A stretch of 64,000 nt of DNA from UBA7330 sp965243485 (GCA_965243485.1 CBDEVP010000001.1:3906001-3970000), one strand, 5' to 3'. Counted from the stretch's first letter, positions 33,917-42,296 are shown. Program-made: numbers and translations. The notes: generated by a model from the sequence alone, not told the origin.

Positions 33917-35119
33917 ATGAGTAAGTCTTCATATAAGATCGCCATGCTTGGCACCGGATTGATCGGTACCTTTTATACGATGTCTTTGCACAGACAACGC
34001 AAACCTGATCGTGTGCATCTCGTGTATTCACGGTCCGGTGAGCGGGCGAAGAAATTCGCGTCCGAGTGGGGCATCCCTAAAATTGAAACAGACCTGAAAA
34101 AAGCCATCAGTGATCCGGACATTGATGTAGTGCTGATTGCTTTGCCTAATCATTTGCACCTGGAAGCGGTAAAGCTGGCCGCGGAAGCCAGAAAACATAT
34201 TTTATGTACCAAGCCTTTGGGCAGAAACGCTGACGAAGCTTTTGAGATGTATCAGTTTGTGGAAAAAGCTGGTGTATTCGGTGGTTATCTTGAAGATCTT
34301 GTGTATACACCCAAGACCCTGAAATCCATCGAAAGTGTAAAAAACGGAGCATTGGGCGATATTACCTGGACGCGCTCAAGAGAAGCACACCCCGGGCCTC
34401 ACAGCGACTGGTTTTGGAACAAAGAGCTTTCCGGCGGAGGAGCGATCGTAGATATTGGTTGCCACTGCATAGAGATTGGCAGGAGCTATATCGGTAAAGA
34501 CATTCTTCCTGTTGAGGTCATGTGCTGGGCAGATACGCTGGTGAAGCCCATCGACGCCGAGGACAATGCCATCGGCATGATCAAATACGCTTCGGGAGCG
34601 ATCAGCCAGTTTGAGGTGAGTTGGTCATTCAGGGGAGGAATGGACCTAAGGGACGAAGTGGCCGGCACCGAAGGATCGCTGAGGGTGGATCATTTTCTGA
34701 GGACAGGTTTTGAAATGTTCACCAGCGTGGGAGAGAAAGATTATGTGGCGGAGAAAGCGGAAAGTGATACCGGGTGGTTATTTCCTGTGGGTGATGAGGT
34801 AAACAGCCTGGGATATGATCACATGTTTGAAGATATGTTTGAGAGCATGGCCAATGGTAAGTCTCCTATCGAAAGCTTTTATGATGGCTATGTTGTCAAT
34901 GAGATCATTGATGCCTGCTATCGTTCCGCTGAATCCAGGCAGTGGGAACCCGTAAAGCTCAAAGTGTGGCATGGAAAAAAGGATGAGATCAAAAAGATCA
35001 GGCCTAAGGAATATGACGCAGATTATTATCTGATCAAGACGGAGAAACTGAATGATAAAAGGAGTAAATTGATCCTCAAGCATAAAAAAACCGGAGAGAT
35101 CATTCAAAGAGAGGTATGA
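33917..35119 (+). CDS. Gfo/Idh/MocA-family oxidoreductase, cytoplasmic
   Basis: 400 residues and no leader, unlike the copy at 4773. Rossmann motif AMLGTGLIGTFY near 9-20, IALPNHLHLEAVKLAAEARKHILCTKPLGRN with the TKPL lysine near 97-100, and GGGAIVDIGCHCIEIG with the catalytic-region His. The C-terminal domain is longer than average and ends in a charged tail of about 40 residues (LKVWHGKKDEIKKIRPKEYD...). It is first in a three-gene operon with a PhyH dioxygenase (one-base gap) and a 4-alpha-glucanotransferase, an unusual combination. The substrate is unknown. Confidence 0.9.
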   Translation: MSKSSYKIAMLGTGLIGTFYTMSLHRQRKPDRVHLVYSRSGERAKKFASEWGIPKIETDLKKAISDPDIDVVLIALPNHLHLEAVKLAAEARKHILCTKPLGRNADEAFEMYQFVEKAGVFGGYLEDLVYTPKTLKSIESVKNGALGDITWTRSREAHPGPHSDWFWNKELSGGGAIVDIGCHCIEIGRSYIGKDILPVEVMCWADTLVKPIDAEDNAIGMIKYASGAISQFEVSWSFRGGMDLRDEVAGTEGSLRVDHFLRTGFEMFTSVGEKDYVAEKAESDTGWLFPVGDEVNSLGYDHMFEDMFESMANGKSPIESFYDGYVVNEIIDACYRSAESRQWEPVKLKVWHGKKDEIKKIRPKEYDADYYLIKTEKLNDKRSKLILKHKKTGEIIQREV

Positions 35120-35120
35120 C

Positions 35121-35942
35121 ATGGAAAAATTGACGAATAAACAAAAAGAAGCCTTCGATCGCGATGGTTTCCTGATTATCAGCAAATTGTTTGATGACGA
35201 GGAAATCGGATATCTAAAAGATAAATCAAAGCGTGATAAGGCCATGGATGATCACTCTTTTTCCAGGGCAGACCGGGAAGGCGGACAGGTCAGACTTTCC
35301 TTGTGGAATCATGCCGGCGACAACCTGTACGGGATGTTTGCCCGCTGTCGCAGGATCGTGGATACCATGGAGGAGCTCCTGGAAGATGAAGTCTATCACT
35401 ACCATTCCAAAATGATCCTGAAAGACCCAAAAGTAGGTGGTGCCTGGGACTGGCATCAGGACTATGGGTACTGGTATGAAAATGGCTGCCTGTATCCTGA
35501 CATGGCCAGCGCATTCATCGCGGTCGACAAGGCCACAAAGGAGAATGGTTGCCTGCAGGTGATTCCCGGCAGCCATAAACTGGGCAGGATCCAGCATGCC
35601 AGGAACAGCGAGCAGGCGGGTGCTGACATGGAGCGCGTGGAAGTGGCCATTGAGAGACTTGGTTTAATGCATGTCGAAATGCAGCCAGGCGACTGTTTGT
35701 TTTTTCATGCCAATACCCTTCACCGTTCCGATCAAAACCGGTCGGAAAACCCCAGGTGGTCCATGATCTGTTGTTACAATACCAAACACAACGACCCATA
35801 TAAAGCCTCACACCATCCCGGCTATACACCCCTGAAAAAAGTAGAGGATGAGATGATAAAGAAAGTCGGCGGGAAGGATGACGAAAAGTCTGCGGATAGC
35901 TGGCTGGACCCCAATGATGATAAGAGTGTTATCGAAAACTAG
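35121..35942 (+). CDS. Phytanoyl-CoA dioxygenase-family (PhyH) oxygenase
   Basis: 273 residues. A double-stranded beta-helix Fe(II)/2-oxoglutarate enzyme: WHQDYGYW gives the HxD iron ligands (about residues 112-114), CLQVIPGSHKLGRIQH is the family's core strand, and LFFHANTLHRSDQNRSENPRW gives the distal His and the Arg that binds 2-oxoglutarate. The charged tail MIKKVGGKDDEKSADSWLD is odd. PhyH members hydroxylate lipids, ectoine or natural products. Start one base after the oxidoreductase stop; malQ follows after 12 bases. Confidence 0.9.
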   Translation: MEKLTNKQKEAFDRDGFLIISKLFDDEEIGYLKDKSKRDKAMDDHSFSRADREGGQVRLSLWNHAGDNLYGMFARCRRIVDTMEELLEDEVYHYHSKMILKDPKVGGAWDWHQDYGYWYENGCLYPDMASAFIAVDKATKENGCLQVIPGSHKLGRIQHARNSEQAGADMERVEVAIERLGLMHVEMQPGDCLFFHANTLHRSDQNRSENPRWSMICCYNTKHNDPYKASHHPGYTPLKKVEDEMIKKVGGKDDEKSADSWLDPNDDKSVIEN

Positions 35943-35954
35943 GGGTTATTGATC

Positions 35955-38582
35955 ATGACAGCAAAATTTTCTATTGAATACCACACCAGATGGGGGCAGG
36001 AAATCTGTGTAAGTATCAATGATGTGGTTTATTCAATGAATACCACCAATGGGCTTAACTGGCATCTTGAAACAGATGTATCAGGAAAAGAAAACACATA
36101 CCAGTACCAAATCAGGTTGGGAGAATCTGTTGAAAAGGAATTTGGAGAGAGAAGAAATCTGGTCATAGATGGTACTGAGAGATTATATATAAAGGATAGT
36201 TGGAGGTCGTGCGATACTTACGAAAATGTACTTTATTCTGCCCCTTTTATCAAATCATTTTTTACAAGAAAAGCTGAGAAACCCAGGAAGTCTAAGGACG
36301 CCAACCTGATAATTGGTCTGCGCCACATAAAGATTGATCCTGACCAGAAGGTGGGAATACTGGGTGATATCAAAGAGCTGGGATCATGGGATCCGGATCA
36401 GGTGAAAATTCTGGATTCCGGCCAATTTCCTTTCTGGAGCACTCAGTTGAAAATAGCACCTGATCAGTCTTTCGAATACAAATATGTCCTGTGTGATGCC
36501 AACGGGAAACTACTCAAATGGGAAGAGGGGAATAACCGCACATTCAGTTCAGAAGTGGGTTTTAAAAAGGCCATGATCAATGATGAATATGCTTCATTTG
36601 ATCAGGATCTCTGGCGGGGTGCGGGCGTGGCACTGCCTGTTTTTTCACTTCGCACTGAAAACAGCGGTGGCGTTGGTGAATTTACCGACATTCCGGTCAT
36701 GATCGACTGGATGGCTGAAGTTGGGTTTAAGGTTTTTCAGGTCCTGCCGGTCAATGATACGGTAGCCAGCCATACCTGGTGGGATTCCTATCCTTATGCA
36801 GCCATTTCCGTGCATGCACTGCATCCGGTTTACGGTAACATGAAAGCTGTCGGTTCTTTGAAAAATGAGGAAGCCTGGAAACATATCTGTGATCAGGCTG
36901 AAAAACTTAATCAGGGTAAGGACTTCGAATATGAGGCTGTGATGAAGATGAAGTCCAACTTCTACAAGTTGAGCTATGATGAGAACAAGGACCAGTTTTT
37001 GAAAAGCTCTGAGTTTAAAACATTTCTCAAAGCCAATGAACACTGGATCTATGACTATGCGGTTTTCTCATGTCTGAGGGATCGCAATAAGACGCCGGAT
37101 TTTCATCAATGGGGTAAACACCGTATGATGACTGATGAGGAAGTCCGCAAATTCGCTTCTCCGAAAGCAAAGCACTACGACGATGTAGCCGTTCATTTCT
37201 ATATCCAGTACCACCTGGATAAGCAATTGAAGGCAGCGACAGAATATGGGCGAAAAAAGAGTGTGATCCTGAAAGGAGATATCCCTATCGGCATCTTTAG
37301 AAATTCAGTGGAGGCGTGGCGAAAGCCTGACCTTTTTCAGCTGGATCAGCAGGCCGGAGCCCCACCCGATATGTTTTCCGATACCGGACAAAACTGGGGT
37401 TTCCCCACCTACAACTGGCCGGAAATGGAGAAGAACGGTTATCAGTGGTGGACCGACAGGCTTCGTTTGATGAGTAAATATTTCGACATGATCAGGCTGG
37501 ACCATATCCTTGGTTTTTTCAGGATCTGGCAAATGCCGGCAGACCAGGTACAGGGTTTGCTGGGGATATTTTATCCATCTCTTCCTCTGTCTGCTGAGGA
37601 GATCAGAAAGTGGGGGATTCACCTGGATATTGAGCAATACTGTGACCCGCTGATCCATGACCAGCAGCTGGAAAGTATGTCCTTTACCGAACTGATCGAG
37701 GATTACTTCCTTGTGAAGGTAGCTCATGGGTGGGAATTCCGGGATGCTATGCTGTCGCAGCAGGTGGTGACTGAAAAGATCAGACTAATGGTGAGGAATG
37801 AGGAAATCAGTCAGGATATAGCTGAGCCGCTTCGCAAGGAGGTATTCAGGTTACACGGGGAAGTACTATTTGTGCGGGATGAAAAAGAGGGGTATTATCA
37901 CCCGAGAATAGACCTGCATCACACCTTCAGATATTTCAAGCTCGATGAATCACTCAGGCATCGCATCAGGGTTTTGCATGACTACTATTTCCATCACCGG
38001 CACAATCAGTTTTGGAAGGAGAACGCCAATAAAAAACTACCCATCCTGAGGGATGCCTCGGATATGCTGATGTGCGGTGAAGACCTCGGCTTTGTACCGG
38101 CCAGTGTAGGACCATTGATGAATGAATTGCAGATCCTGCAACTTAATGTTCAGCGTTTTCCGGAATACAGAGAACAGTTTTGGGAATTACATTATCTGAG
38201 TGTAAAAGGACCTGGCAATCATGATATGCACACGCTTCGTCAATGGTGGAAACATGACCCGGATGGATTGAGAAGGTTTTATCATGGGATCCTTGGAAGA
38301 CATGGAGAGCCGCCAGATCACATGGATGATCAATTTGCTGAAAAGCTGCTGAAGCTGCAATTTGAAGCCAACTCGATGTGGGTGATCATACCGCTGCAGG
38401 ACCTTATCATCCTGGATCATTCAATGCTGAGAGAAAATCCCGAAGAAGAAAGGATCAATGTCCCGGAGAATCCCAAAAATGTGTGGAAATATCGCTTTCA
38501 CATGAATATCGGGGAATTGAATGATAAGAAAGAGTTCAACCAGAAGGTGAGGGAGCTGATAAAGGGTAGCAAGCGGGGATGA
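35955..38582 (+). CDS. malQ: 4-alpha-glucanotransferase with two starch-binding domains (DPE2 type)
   Basis: 875 residues from ATG 35955. Two CBM20-type starch-binding domains come first (about 1-100 and 112-210, the second with VGILGDIKELGSWDPDQ...FEYKYVLCD). A GH77 catalytic domain follows, starting GVALPVFSLRTENSGGVGEF, with IRLDHILGFFRIWQMP carrying the nucleophile Asp and MLMCGEDLGFVPASV the acid/base Glu. This CBM20-CBM20-GH77 plan is that of plant DPE2 rather than bacterial MalQ. It moves glucosyl units between maltose and glucans in the cytoplasm. Last gene of the operon. Confidence 0.93.
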   Translation: MTAKFSIEYHTRWGQEICVSINDVVYSMNTTNGLNWHLETDVSGKENTYQYQIRLGESVEKEFGERRNLVIDGTERLYIKDSWRSCDTYENVLYSAPFIKSFFTRKAEKPRKSKDANLIIGLRHIKIDPDQKVGILGDIKELGSWDPDQVKILDSGQFPFWSTQLKIAPDQSFEYKYVLCDANGKLLKWEEGNNRTFSSEVGFKKAMINDEYASFDQDLWRGAGVALPVFSLRTENSGGVGEFTDIPVMIDWMAEVGFKVFQVLPVNDTVASHTWWDSYPYAAISVHALHPVYGNMKAVGSLKNEEAWKHICDQAEKLNQGKDFEYEAVMKMKSNFYKLSYDENKDQFLKSSEFKTFLKANEHWIYDYAVFSCLRDRNKTPDFHQWGKHRMMTDEEVRKFASPKAKHYDDVAVHFYIQYHLDKQLKAATEYGRKKSVILKGDIPIGIFRNSVEAWRKPDLFQLDQQAGAPPDMFSDTGQNWGFPTYNWPEMEKNGYQWWTDRLRLMSKYFDMIRLDHILGFFRIWQMPADQVQGLLGIFYPSLPLSAEEIRKWGIHLDIEQYCDPLIHDQQLESMSFTELIEDYFLVKVAHGWEFRDAMLSQQVVTEKIRLMVRNEEISQDIAEPLRKEVFRLHGEVLFVRDEKEGYYHPRIDLHHTFRYFKLDESLRHRIRVLHDYYFHHRHNQFWKENANKKLPILRDASDMLMCGEDLGFVPASVGPLMNELQILQLNVQRFPEYREQFWELHYLSVKGPGNHDMHTLRQWWKHDPDGLRRFYHGILGRHGEPPDHMDDQFAEKLLKLQFEANSMWVIIPLQDLIILDHSMLRENPEEERINVPENPKNVWKYRFHMNIGELNDKKEFNQKVRELIKGSKRG

Positions 38583-38677
38583 TATGATTTCCATTTATCT
38601 AAGATTTATTGAAGGTAAGAGGAACCATTATTTCACAGTAAGACTTACCCATATGATGATGATTTCTCAGACAATTA

Positions 38678-38708
38678 CTTGTTTTCGGGAAATTATTATC
38701 TAGTTTCG
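38678..38708 (+). promoter_or_regulatory. Candidate promoter of the TPP-riboswitch operon
   Basis: CTTG (38678-38681), exactly 19 bases, TAGTTTCG (38701-38708): one mismatch each to TTTG and TANNTTTG. The aptamer begins 15 bases downstream, matching a start near 38715. Confidence 0.5.
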
Positions 38709-38723
38709 AAATTCAAATAATGA

Positions 38724-38804
38724 CACAACGGGGTGCCTGAACAAATCGACAGGCTGAGATTTCACCCGAAACCTGATCTGGATAATGCCAGCGTAGGGAT
38801 TGTG
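38724..38804 (+). ncRNA. TPP riboswitch (THI box)
   Basis: The conserved core is all present: GGGGTGCC at 38730-38737, GGCTGAGA at 38752-38759, CACCC then ACCTGATCTGGATAATGCCAGCGTAGGGA from 38764 to 38799. P1 is CACAA (38724-38728) with TTGTG (38800-38804). GGGTG pairs with CACCC and GCCTG with CAGGC, as in the family. It binds thiamine pyrophosphate and lowers expression of the genes downstream. It stands 67 bases before the methyltransferase start and therefore controls 38872-41605. Confidence 0.95.
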
Positions 38805-38847
38805 AATACCTTTCAACCAGCATTCTCAATTTCTTTCCCGGTGTTTT

Positions 38848-38871
38848 CAGATCTGAATCAATGAAGATCTG
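38848..38871 (+). promoter_or_regulatory. Possible expression platform hairpin
   Basis: CAGATCT (38848-38854) pairs perfectly with AGATCTG (38865-38871), and the stem ends directly at the ATG at 38872. There is no T tract, so control would be at translation initiation rather than by termination. Confidence 0.4.
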
Positions 38872-39501
38872 ATGAGTGATATACAGAAAGGAGAAAAATT
38901 TGATGTGGCGACAGGAAACCTTCGAAACTGGCAGGGCCGGAAAGAATGGTTTTTCAATCGTGATGATACCGATCATTATGAACAATACTATGAAGGTCCG
39001 TACAGGCGACAGGAGGTTTGGCAAAAACAGACACTTAAGGAACTCATACAACAGGATGCACGCGTAAAGACATTGCTTGAGTTTGGATGTGGAACCACCA
39101 GGTTTACCCGCTGGTGGCATGAAATCGGAATTGAGGCCACCGGAGGTGATATTTCTCCCTTTATGCTTGCTCAGGGTGTTCAGCTGTTCGGCGGTGATCT
39201 GGTTTTGGCGGATTCTCATCATATGCCATTCAGAGATCACACTTTTGATGCATTGGCCTTTATCACCACTTTTGAATATTACAAAGACCCTGTGCAGGTC
39301 ATCAGGGAAGCTGTTCGTGTCGGTAAATACGGCATCATATTCGGTATGATGAACCGCAATACACCAAAACTGATCCGGCGAAGGGTACAGCAGGCTTCTG
39401 GCAAAAACAACTACTATGTTACGGCCAACTTTTATACGCCCAAATCCCTTCAGGCCTTAATCGCCGAGGCGTTACCGGATCGTGACTACACTATCAAATA
39501 G
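38872..39501 (+). CDS. SAM-dependent methyltransferase, interrupted by an in-frame TAG
   Basis: 209 residues up to TAG at 39499-39501. A class I methyltransferase: motif I LLEFGCGTTRFTRWW near 68-82, an acidic ribose loop GGDISPFML, ADSHHMPFRDHTFDALAFIT as motifs II-IV. The same frame continues after the TAG for 31 codons (KATGLPKWFPKQQWQVPYGDFFG...), a typical closing strand of this family, and ends in TGA at 39595-39597 whose last base is the A of the next start codon. The ancestral gene therefore spans 38872-39597 and TAG probably replaced a Trp TGG. First gene under the TPP riboswitch. Substrate unknown. Confidence 0.85.
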   Translation: MSDIQKGEKFDVATGNLRNWQGRKEWFFNRDDTDHYEQYYEGPYRRQEVWQKQTLKELIQQDARVKTLLEFGCGTTRFTRWWHEIGIEATGGDISPFMLAQGVQLFGGDLVLADSHHMPFRDHTFDALAFITTFEYYKDPVQVIREAVRVGKYGIIFGMMNRNTPKLIRRRVQQASGKNNYYVTANFYTPKSLQALIAEALPDRDYTIK

Positions 39502-39596
39502 AAGGCTACCGGATTACCCAAATGGTTTCCCAAACAACAATGGCAGGTGCCCTATGGTGACTTTTTTGGGCTTCAGCTACAATTAAATGATGTTTG

Positions 39597-40661
39597 ATGG
39601 GGGCTTTTGAAGATCATACCGGGAAAATAAGCCAATCGGTCTTTAAAGAGGACGTCATGAATTTGTGTGGGGCCGACCGAAAAGAAGTACTGTGTGGCCC
39701 TGCATTTGGAGTGGATACGGCAATCATAGATCTTGGTGAGGGTCAGAGCCTGGCGGTTTCCAGCGATCCATTGTCCCTTATTCCTGCTCTGGGTATGGAG
39801 GTCTCGGCCTGGTTATCGGTCCATCTGCTGGCCAATGATATGAGTACGACAGGATTTGCACCTCAGTATGCGCAGTTCGTATTGAACTTACCTGTCAGTC
39901 TTTCCCGCCAGGATTTCAGAGACTACTGGGCACATATTCACAAAATATGTAACAATCATGGAATTGCCATTACGGGAGGGCATACCGGTCAGGTCCCCGG
40001 ACAGGAGTCGACAATTTCCGGTGGTGGAACCATGTTTTTAAAGGCGCCACACCATCAAATAATGACGAGCAACCAGGCGCAACCCGGTGATTGCATCATT
40101 GTCACCAAGGAAGTTGCGTTATCATCCACTGCACTCCTGGCGCGGGCTTTTCCGAAAATGGTCAGGCCAAAATGTGGTTTGGATGTTCAGCAACAAGCCA
40201 GTGAAAATTTTTGGAAGTTGTCGGTATTGAAAGAGGGAACCACTGCGGCGGCTACCCTGCATCCCAATAGTGAACTCCATGCGATGCACGATGTTACGGA
40301 AGGTGGTGTGCTTGGAGCCATCAATGAAATGGCTGATGCTTCAGGATGTGGATTCTCAGTCGTGGTGGATAAACTTCCGGTCAGTAATGAAATCCGGATG
40401 GTGGCTGATCTTTTCGAGATTGATCCGTTCGTATCCATTGGTGCAGGTTCCATGTTGATGGCTGTAAAAAAAGGACACGAGCGTATACTTATTGAAAAGC
40501 TATCAGATGAAGGGATCCCTGCTACAGTGGTTGGTGAATTTACGGAGCACGGTGATAAACTGCTGGTTGATGTTCATGGAGAGTCGAAAATTTTTAAGTT
40601 TAATGGAGTTGATCCTTACTGGAACGCATTTTATCAGGCATTAAAAACCGGATGGAAATGA
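39597..40661 (+). CDS. AIR-synthase-related (PurM/ThiL/HypE superfamily) protein
   Basis: 354 residues from ATG 39597, which overlaps the ancestral methyltransferase stop. An N-terminal dimer/ATP domain has FGVDTAIIDLGEGQSLAVSSDPLS (in place of ThiL's GDDAAV...DT) and VHLLANDMSTTGFAPQYAQFVLNLP. The middle has GGHTGQVPGQESTISGG and the C-terminal domain MHDVTEGGVLGAINEMA, a hallmark of the HypE/SelD-like branch. Such proteins phosphorylate or dehydrate small molecules with ATP. The TPP riboswitch and the ThiE-like neighbour suggest a thiamine-related kinase, but it lacks typical ThiL motifs. Confidence 0.85.
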   Translation: MGAFEDHTGKISQSVFKEDVMNLCGADRKEVLCGPAFGVDTAIIDLGEGQSLAVSSDPLSLIPALGMEVSAWLSVHLLANDMSTTGFAPQYAQFVLNLPVSLSRQDFRDYWAHIHKICNNHGIAITGGHTGQVPGQESTISGGGTMFLKAPHHQIMTSNQAQPGDCIIVTKEVALSSTALLARAFPKMVRPKCGLDVQQQASENFWKLSVLKEGTTAAATLHPNSELHAMHDVTEGGVLGAINEMADASGCGFSVVVDKLPVSNEIRMVADLFEIDPFVSIGAGSMLMAVKKGHERILIEKLSDEGIPATVVGEFTEHGDKLLVDVHGESKIFKFNGVDPYWNAFYQALKTGWK

Positions 40662-41299
40662 AAAAGTTGAAAGGAGTATATCTTGTCATTGATCCAAAGC
40701 AAAATTGGGATGCACTCATGCAAAAACTGCATGCAGCGCTGAAAGGTGGCATCAACATCATTCAAATATGGAATCATTGGCAGGAGGGTATACTACAGGA
40801 TGAAAAAATCGGTTTTGTGAGAAAGGTTAAAAACCTGGCGGAGAAATTTCATGTACCCGTATTGATGCACGAAGATTATGAGATGGCCATTGAAGCAGAG
40901 CTCGATGGAGTCCATTTTGATCAGCTGCCTGAAAGTTTTGATCACATGCGGGAGCAAGTGGCACCGAAATATATCGGACTGACGGTAGGCAATGATCTGG
41001 ATATGATTACCTACGCGGCAAAGCAGTCCGTTTCCTATATCAGCTTCTGTGCGATTTTTCCTTCACCGTCTGTAAGTGATTGTGAAATAGTAGACCAGCA
41101 AAACATCAAAAAGGCCCGTGAAATCACCGATATACCCATCTTTCTTTCAGGAGGGATCCGGACGGAAAACATCAATCGGTTAAGTCACCTGGAATTTGAT
41201 GGAATTGCGGTGATCTCCGGTATTTTAAATGCTGCCGATCCTGAGCGGGCGGTAAAAGATTATTTGGAACAACTAAAATTGATAGCTATCACTCAATAG
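40652..41299 (+). CDS. Divergent ThiE-like thiamine-phosphate synthase
   Basis: 215 residues; start 40652 (an alternative ATG at 40658) overlaps the preceding gene by ten bases. A TIM barrel with the ThiE plan: GVYLVID opening, HEDYEMAIEAELDGVHFDQLPE, YIGLTVGN, and PIFLSGGIRTENI at the phosphate end. The usual QLREK pyrophosphate motif is replaced by IQIWNHW and the FPTxTK loop by FPSPSVSD. It may therefore join or handle other pyrimidine/thiazole molecules than ThiE does. Real ThiE couples HMP-PP and thiazole phosphate to TMP. Third gene of the riboswitch operon. Confidence 0.85.
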   Translation: MEMKKLKGVYLVIDPKQNWDALMQKLHAALKGGINIIQIWNHWQEGILQDEKIGFVRKVKNLAEKFHVPVLMHEDYEMAIEAELDGVHFDQLPESFDHMREQVAPKYIGLTVGNDLDMITYAAKQSVSYISFCAIFPSPSVSDCEIVDQQNIKKAREITDIPIFLSGGIRTENINRLSHLEFDGIAVISGILNAADPERAVKDYLEQLKLIAITQ

Positions 41300-41317
41300 C
41301 ACATTCTAAGAGAAAAT

Positions 41318-41605
41318 ATGCAAAGAAACTTAATTGATAAACTCTGCTGTCCCTTTGATAAAAAAGATCTGAGACTGAGTGTACTTCATGAAGATGATCA
41401 AAACACGATTTATGAAGGATTGCTCACCTGCACCCATTGTCAACGGTACTTTCCCATCATTTATGGTATCCCCATCATGACCCCGGATGAGTATCGTCAA
41501 AAATCGCTGGAGGCTCCCGTAATGAAAAAGTGGGGTTTGACGATTGATGAAAAAAGCGATCGCTATGAGCTGCAAAATGCCAAAGAGACCAAGAAAATCA
41601 AGTGA
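41318..41605 (+). CDS. Trm112-like zinc-ribbon protein
   Basis: 95 residues. A zinc ribbon from Cys10/Cys11 in LCCPFDKKDL and Cys38-Cys41 in LTCTHCQRYFPIIYGIPIM, the typical Trm112/YcaR pattern, followed by a 40-residue charged tail. In eukaryotes and archaea Trm112 binds and activates methyltransferases; bacterial small members often sit near methyltransferases too. Here the methyltransferase is three genes upstream in the same riboswitch-controlled operon, so a partner role is likely. The gap to the ThiE-like gene is 18 bases. Confidence 0.85.
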   Translation: MQRNLIDKLCCPFDKKDLRLSVLHEDDQNTIYEGLLTCTHCQRYFPIIYGIPIMTPDEYRQKSLEAPVMKKWGLTIDEKSDRYELQNAKETKKIK

Positions 41606-41620
41606 GTAGGGCTTTGGAAG

Positions 41621-41745
41621 ACAGGCATCTTCATACCATATGCCTGTTAATGGTGCGTGAGGACACGCACGAGGGTGTGATGGTTCAGTCCTTAGCCATG
41701 GGTCATGTCCTCTTAGTTCCCATGGTTCGTGTCCTCACGAACCAT
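41621..41745. repeat. Cluster of palindromic repeat units after the TPP operon
   Basis: An 8-bp hairpin ACAGGCAT/ATGCCTGT (41621-41628 with 41640-41647) is followed by degenerate copies of one palindrome: TGGTGCGTGAGGACACGCAC (41651-41670, inverted), ATGGTTCAGTCCTTAGCCAT (41680-41699), a CCATGGG/CCCATGG hairpin with TCATGTCCTCTTAG (41696-41725) and TGGTTCGTGTCCTCACGAACCA (41723-41744). The first and last contain exact inverse words CGTGAGGACACG and CGTGTCCTCACG. The 223-base gap 41606-41828 has no gene. Confidence 0.65.
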
Positions 41746-41828
41746 CCATCAGGTTAAGATGAGGATGGAATGCATGGACGTAGAACTTGAGGTCTGCACC
41801 CAGGTGAAAAAAGACATAACAAACCAAT

Positions 41829-42296
41829 TCAACTATATGAAATCTTTTCAATAAACGATTCACCCTCGATGTCTTCGTGCCTCGGAATGATTTCAGTCTT
41901 CAAATCTGTAAAATAGTGATCATAAACTGTTTTTCGTTCATGCTGAAGGGGAGTCGGGCAATAGCATTGTTCCGACCAACGGATTTTTCCACCCTTATCG
42001 ATGACCGCCCGCTTCATGGAGTTGACAATTTCCTGTCCGTCCGGTCGTTGACTGGCGATTGTTCCGTCGGTAAGCTTCTTGTGGAATTCTTCTGCTTTGT
42101 CGTAATTGAATTTTGCTTCTACCCGGTAGATCACTGGATCAGGTTTATTTTGTTCGACTCGTGTAACAAAGGAACCGGATAATAGGTTCTGACCAGGTTT
42201 TTCTGAACTTTGTATCTCTTCGTTTGCAGCTGGGGGGCCTTGAATCCCAACATGATTTTTATTTAAACAAACGTCATATGAAGGGAGATAAGCCAT
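41829..42296 (-). CDS. Hypothetical protein, start uncertain
   Basis: Up to 155 residues. The part from about residue 55 (VIYRVEAKFNYDKAEEFHKKLTDGTIASQRPDGQEIVNSM...WSEQCYCPTPLQHERKTVYDHYF) has strong coding character and a Cys-x-Cys, but I cannot assign a domain. The only ATG (42296) overlaps the NTF2-like gene by 34 bases; a GTG at 42134 would give the compact form MIYRVEAKF... of about 100 residues and is an equally good start. Probably co-transcribed with the NTF2-like gene. Confidence 0.6.
   Translation of the reverse strand: MAYLPSYDVCLNKNHVGIQGPPAANEEIQSSEKPGQNLLSGSFVTRVEQNKPDPVIYRVEAKFNYDKAEEFHKKLTDGTIASQRPDGQEIVNSMKRAVIDKGGKIRWSEQCYCPTPLQHERKTVYDHYFTDLKTEIIPRHEDIEGESFIEKISYS

Noticed and set aside
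35226..35829. Several long minus-strand open frames inside the PhyH dioxygenase gene
   Set aside because: They are shadows: the plus-strand protein has all dioxygenase motifs, and the antisense peptides are Cys/His/Pro-rich without any domain.
38713..39240. Minus-strand open frame of 175 codons over the TPP riboswitch
   Set aside because: It is antisense to the aptamer and the methyltransferase, both of which have clear signatures.
39499..39501. TAG in the methyltransferase as a pyrrolysine codon
   Set aside because: No pyl genes are visible, Bacteroidota are not known to use pyrrolysine, many genes in the window rely on TAG as a stop, and a single TGG to TAG change explains it better.
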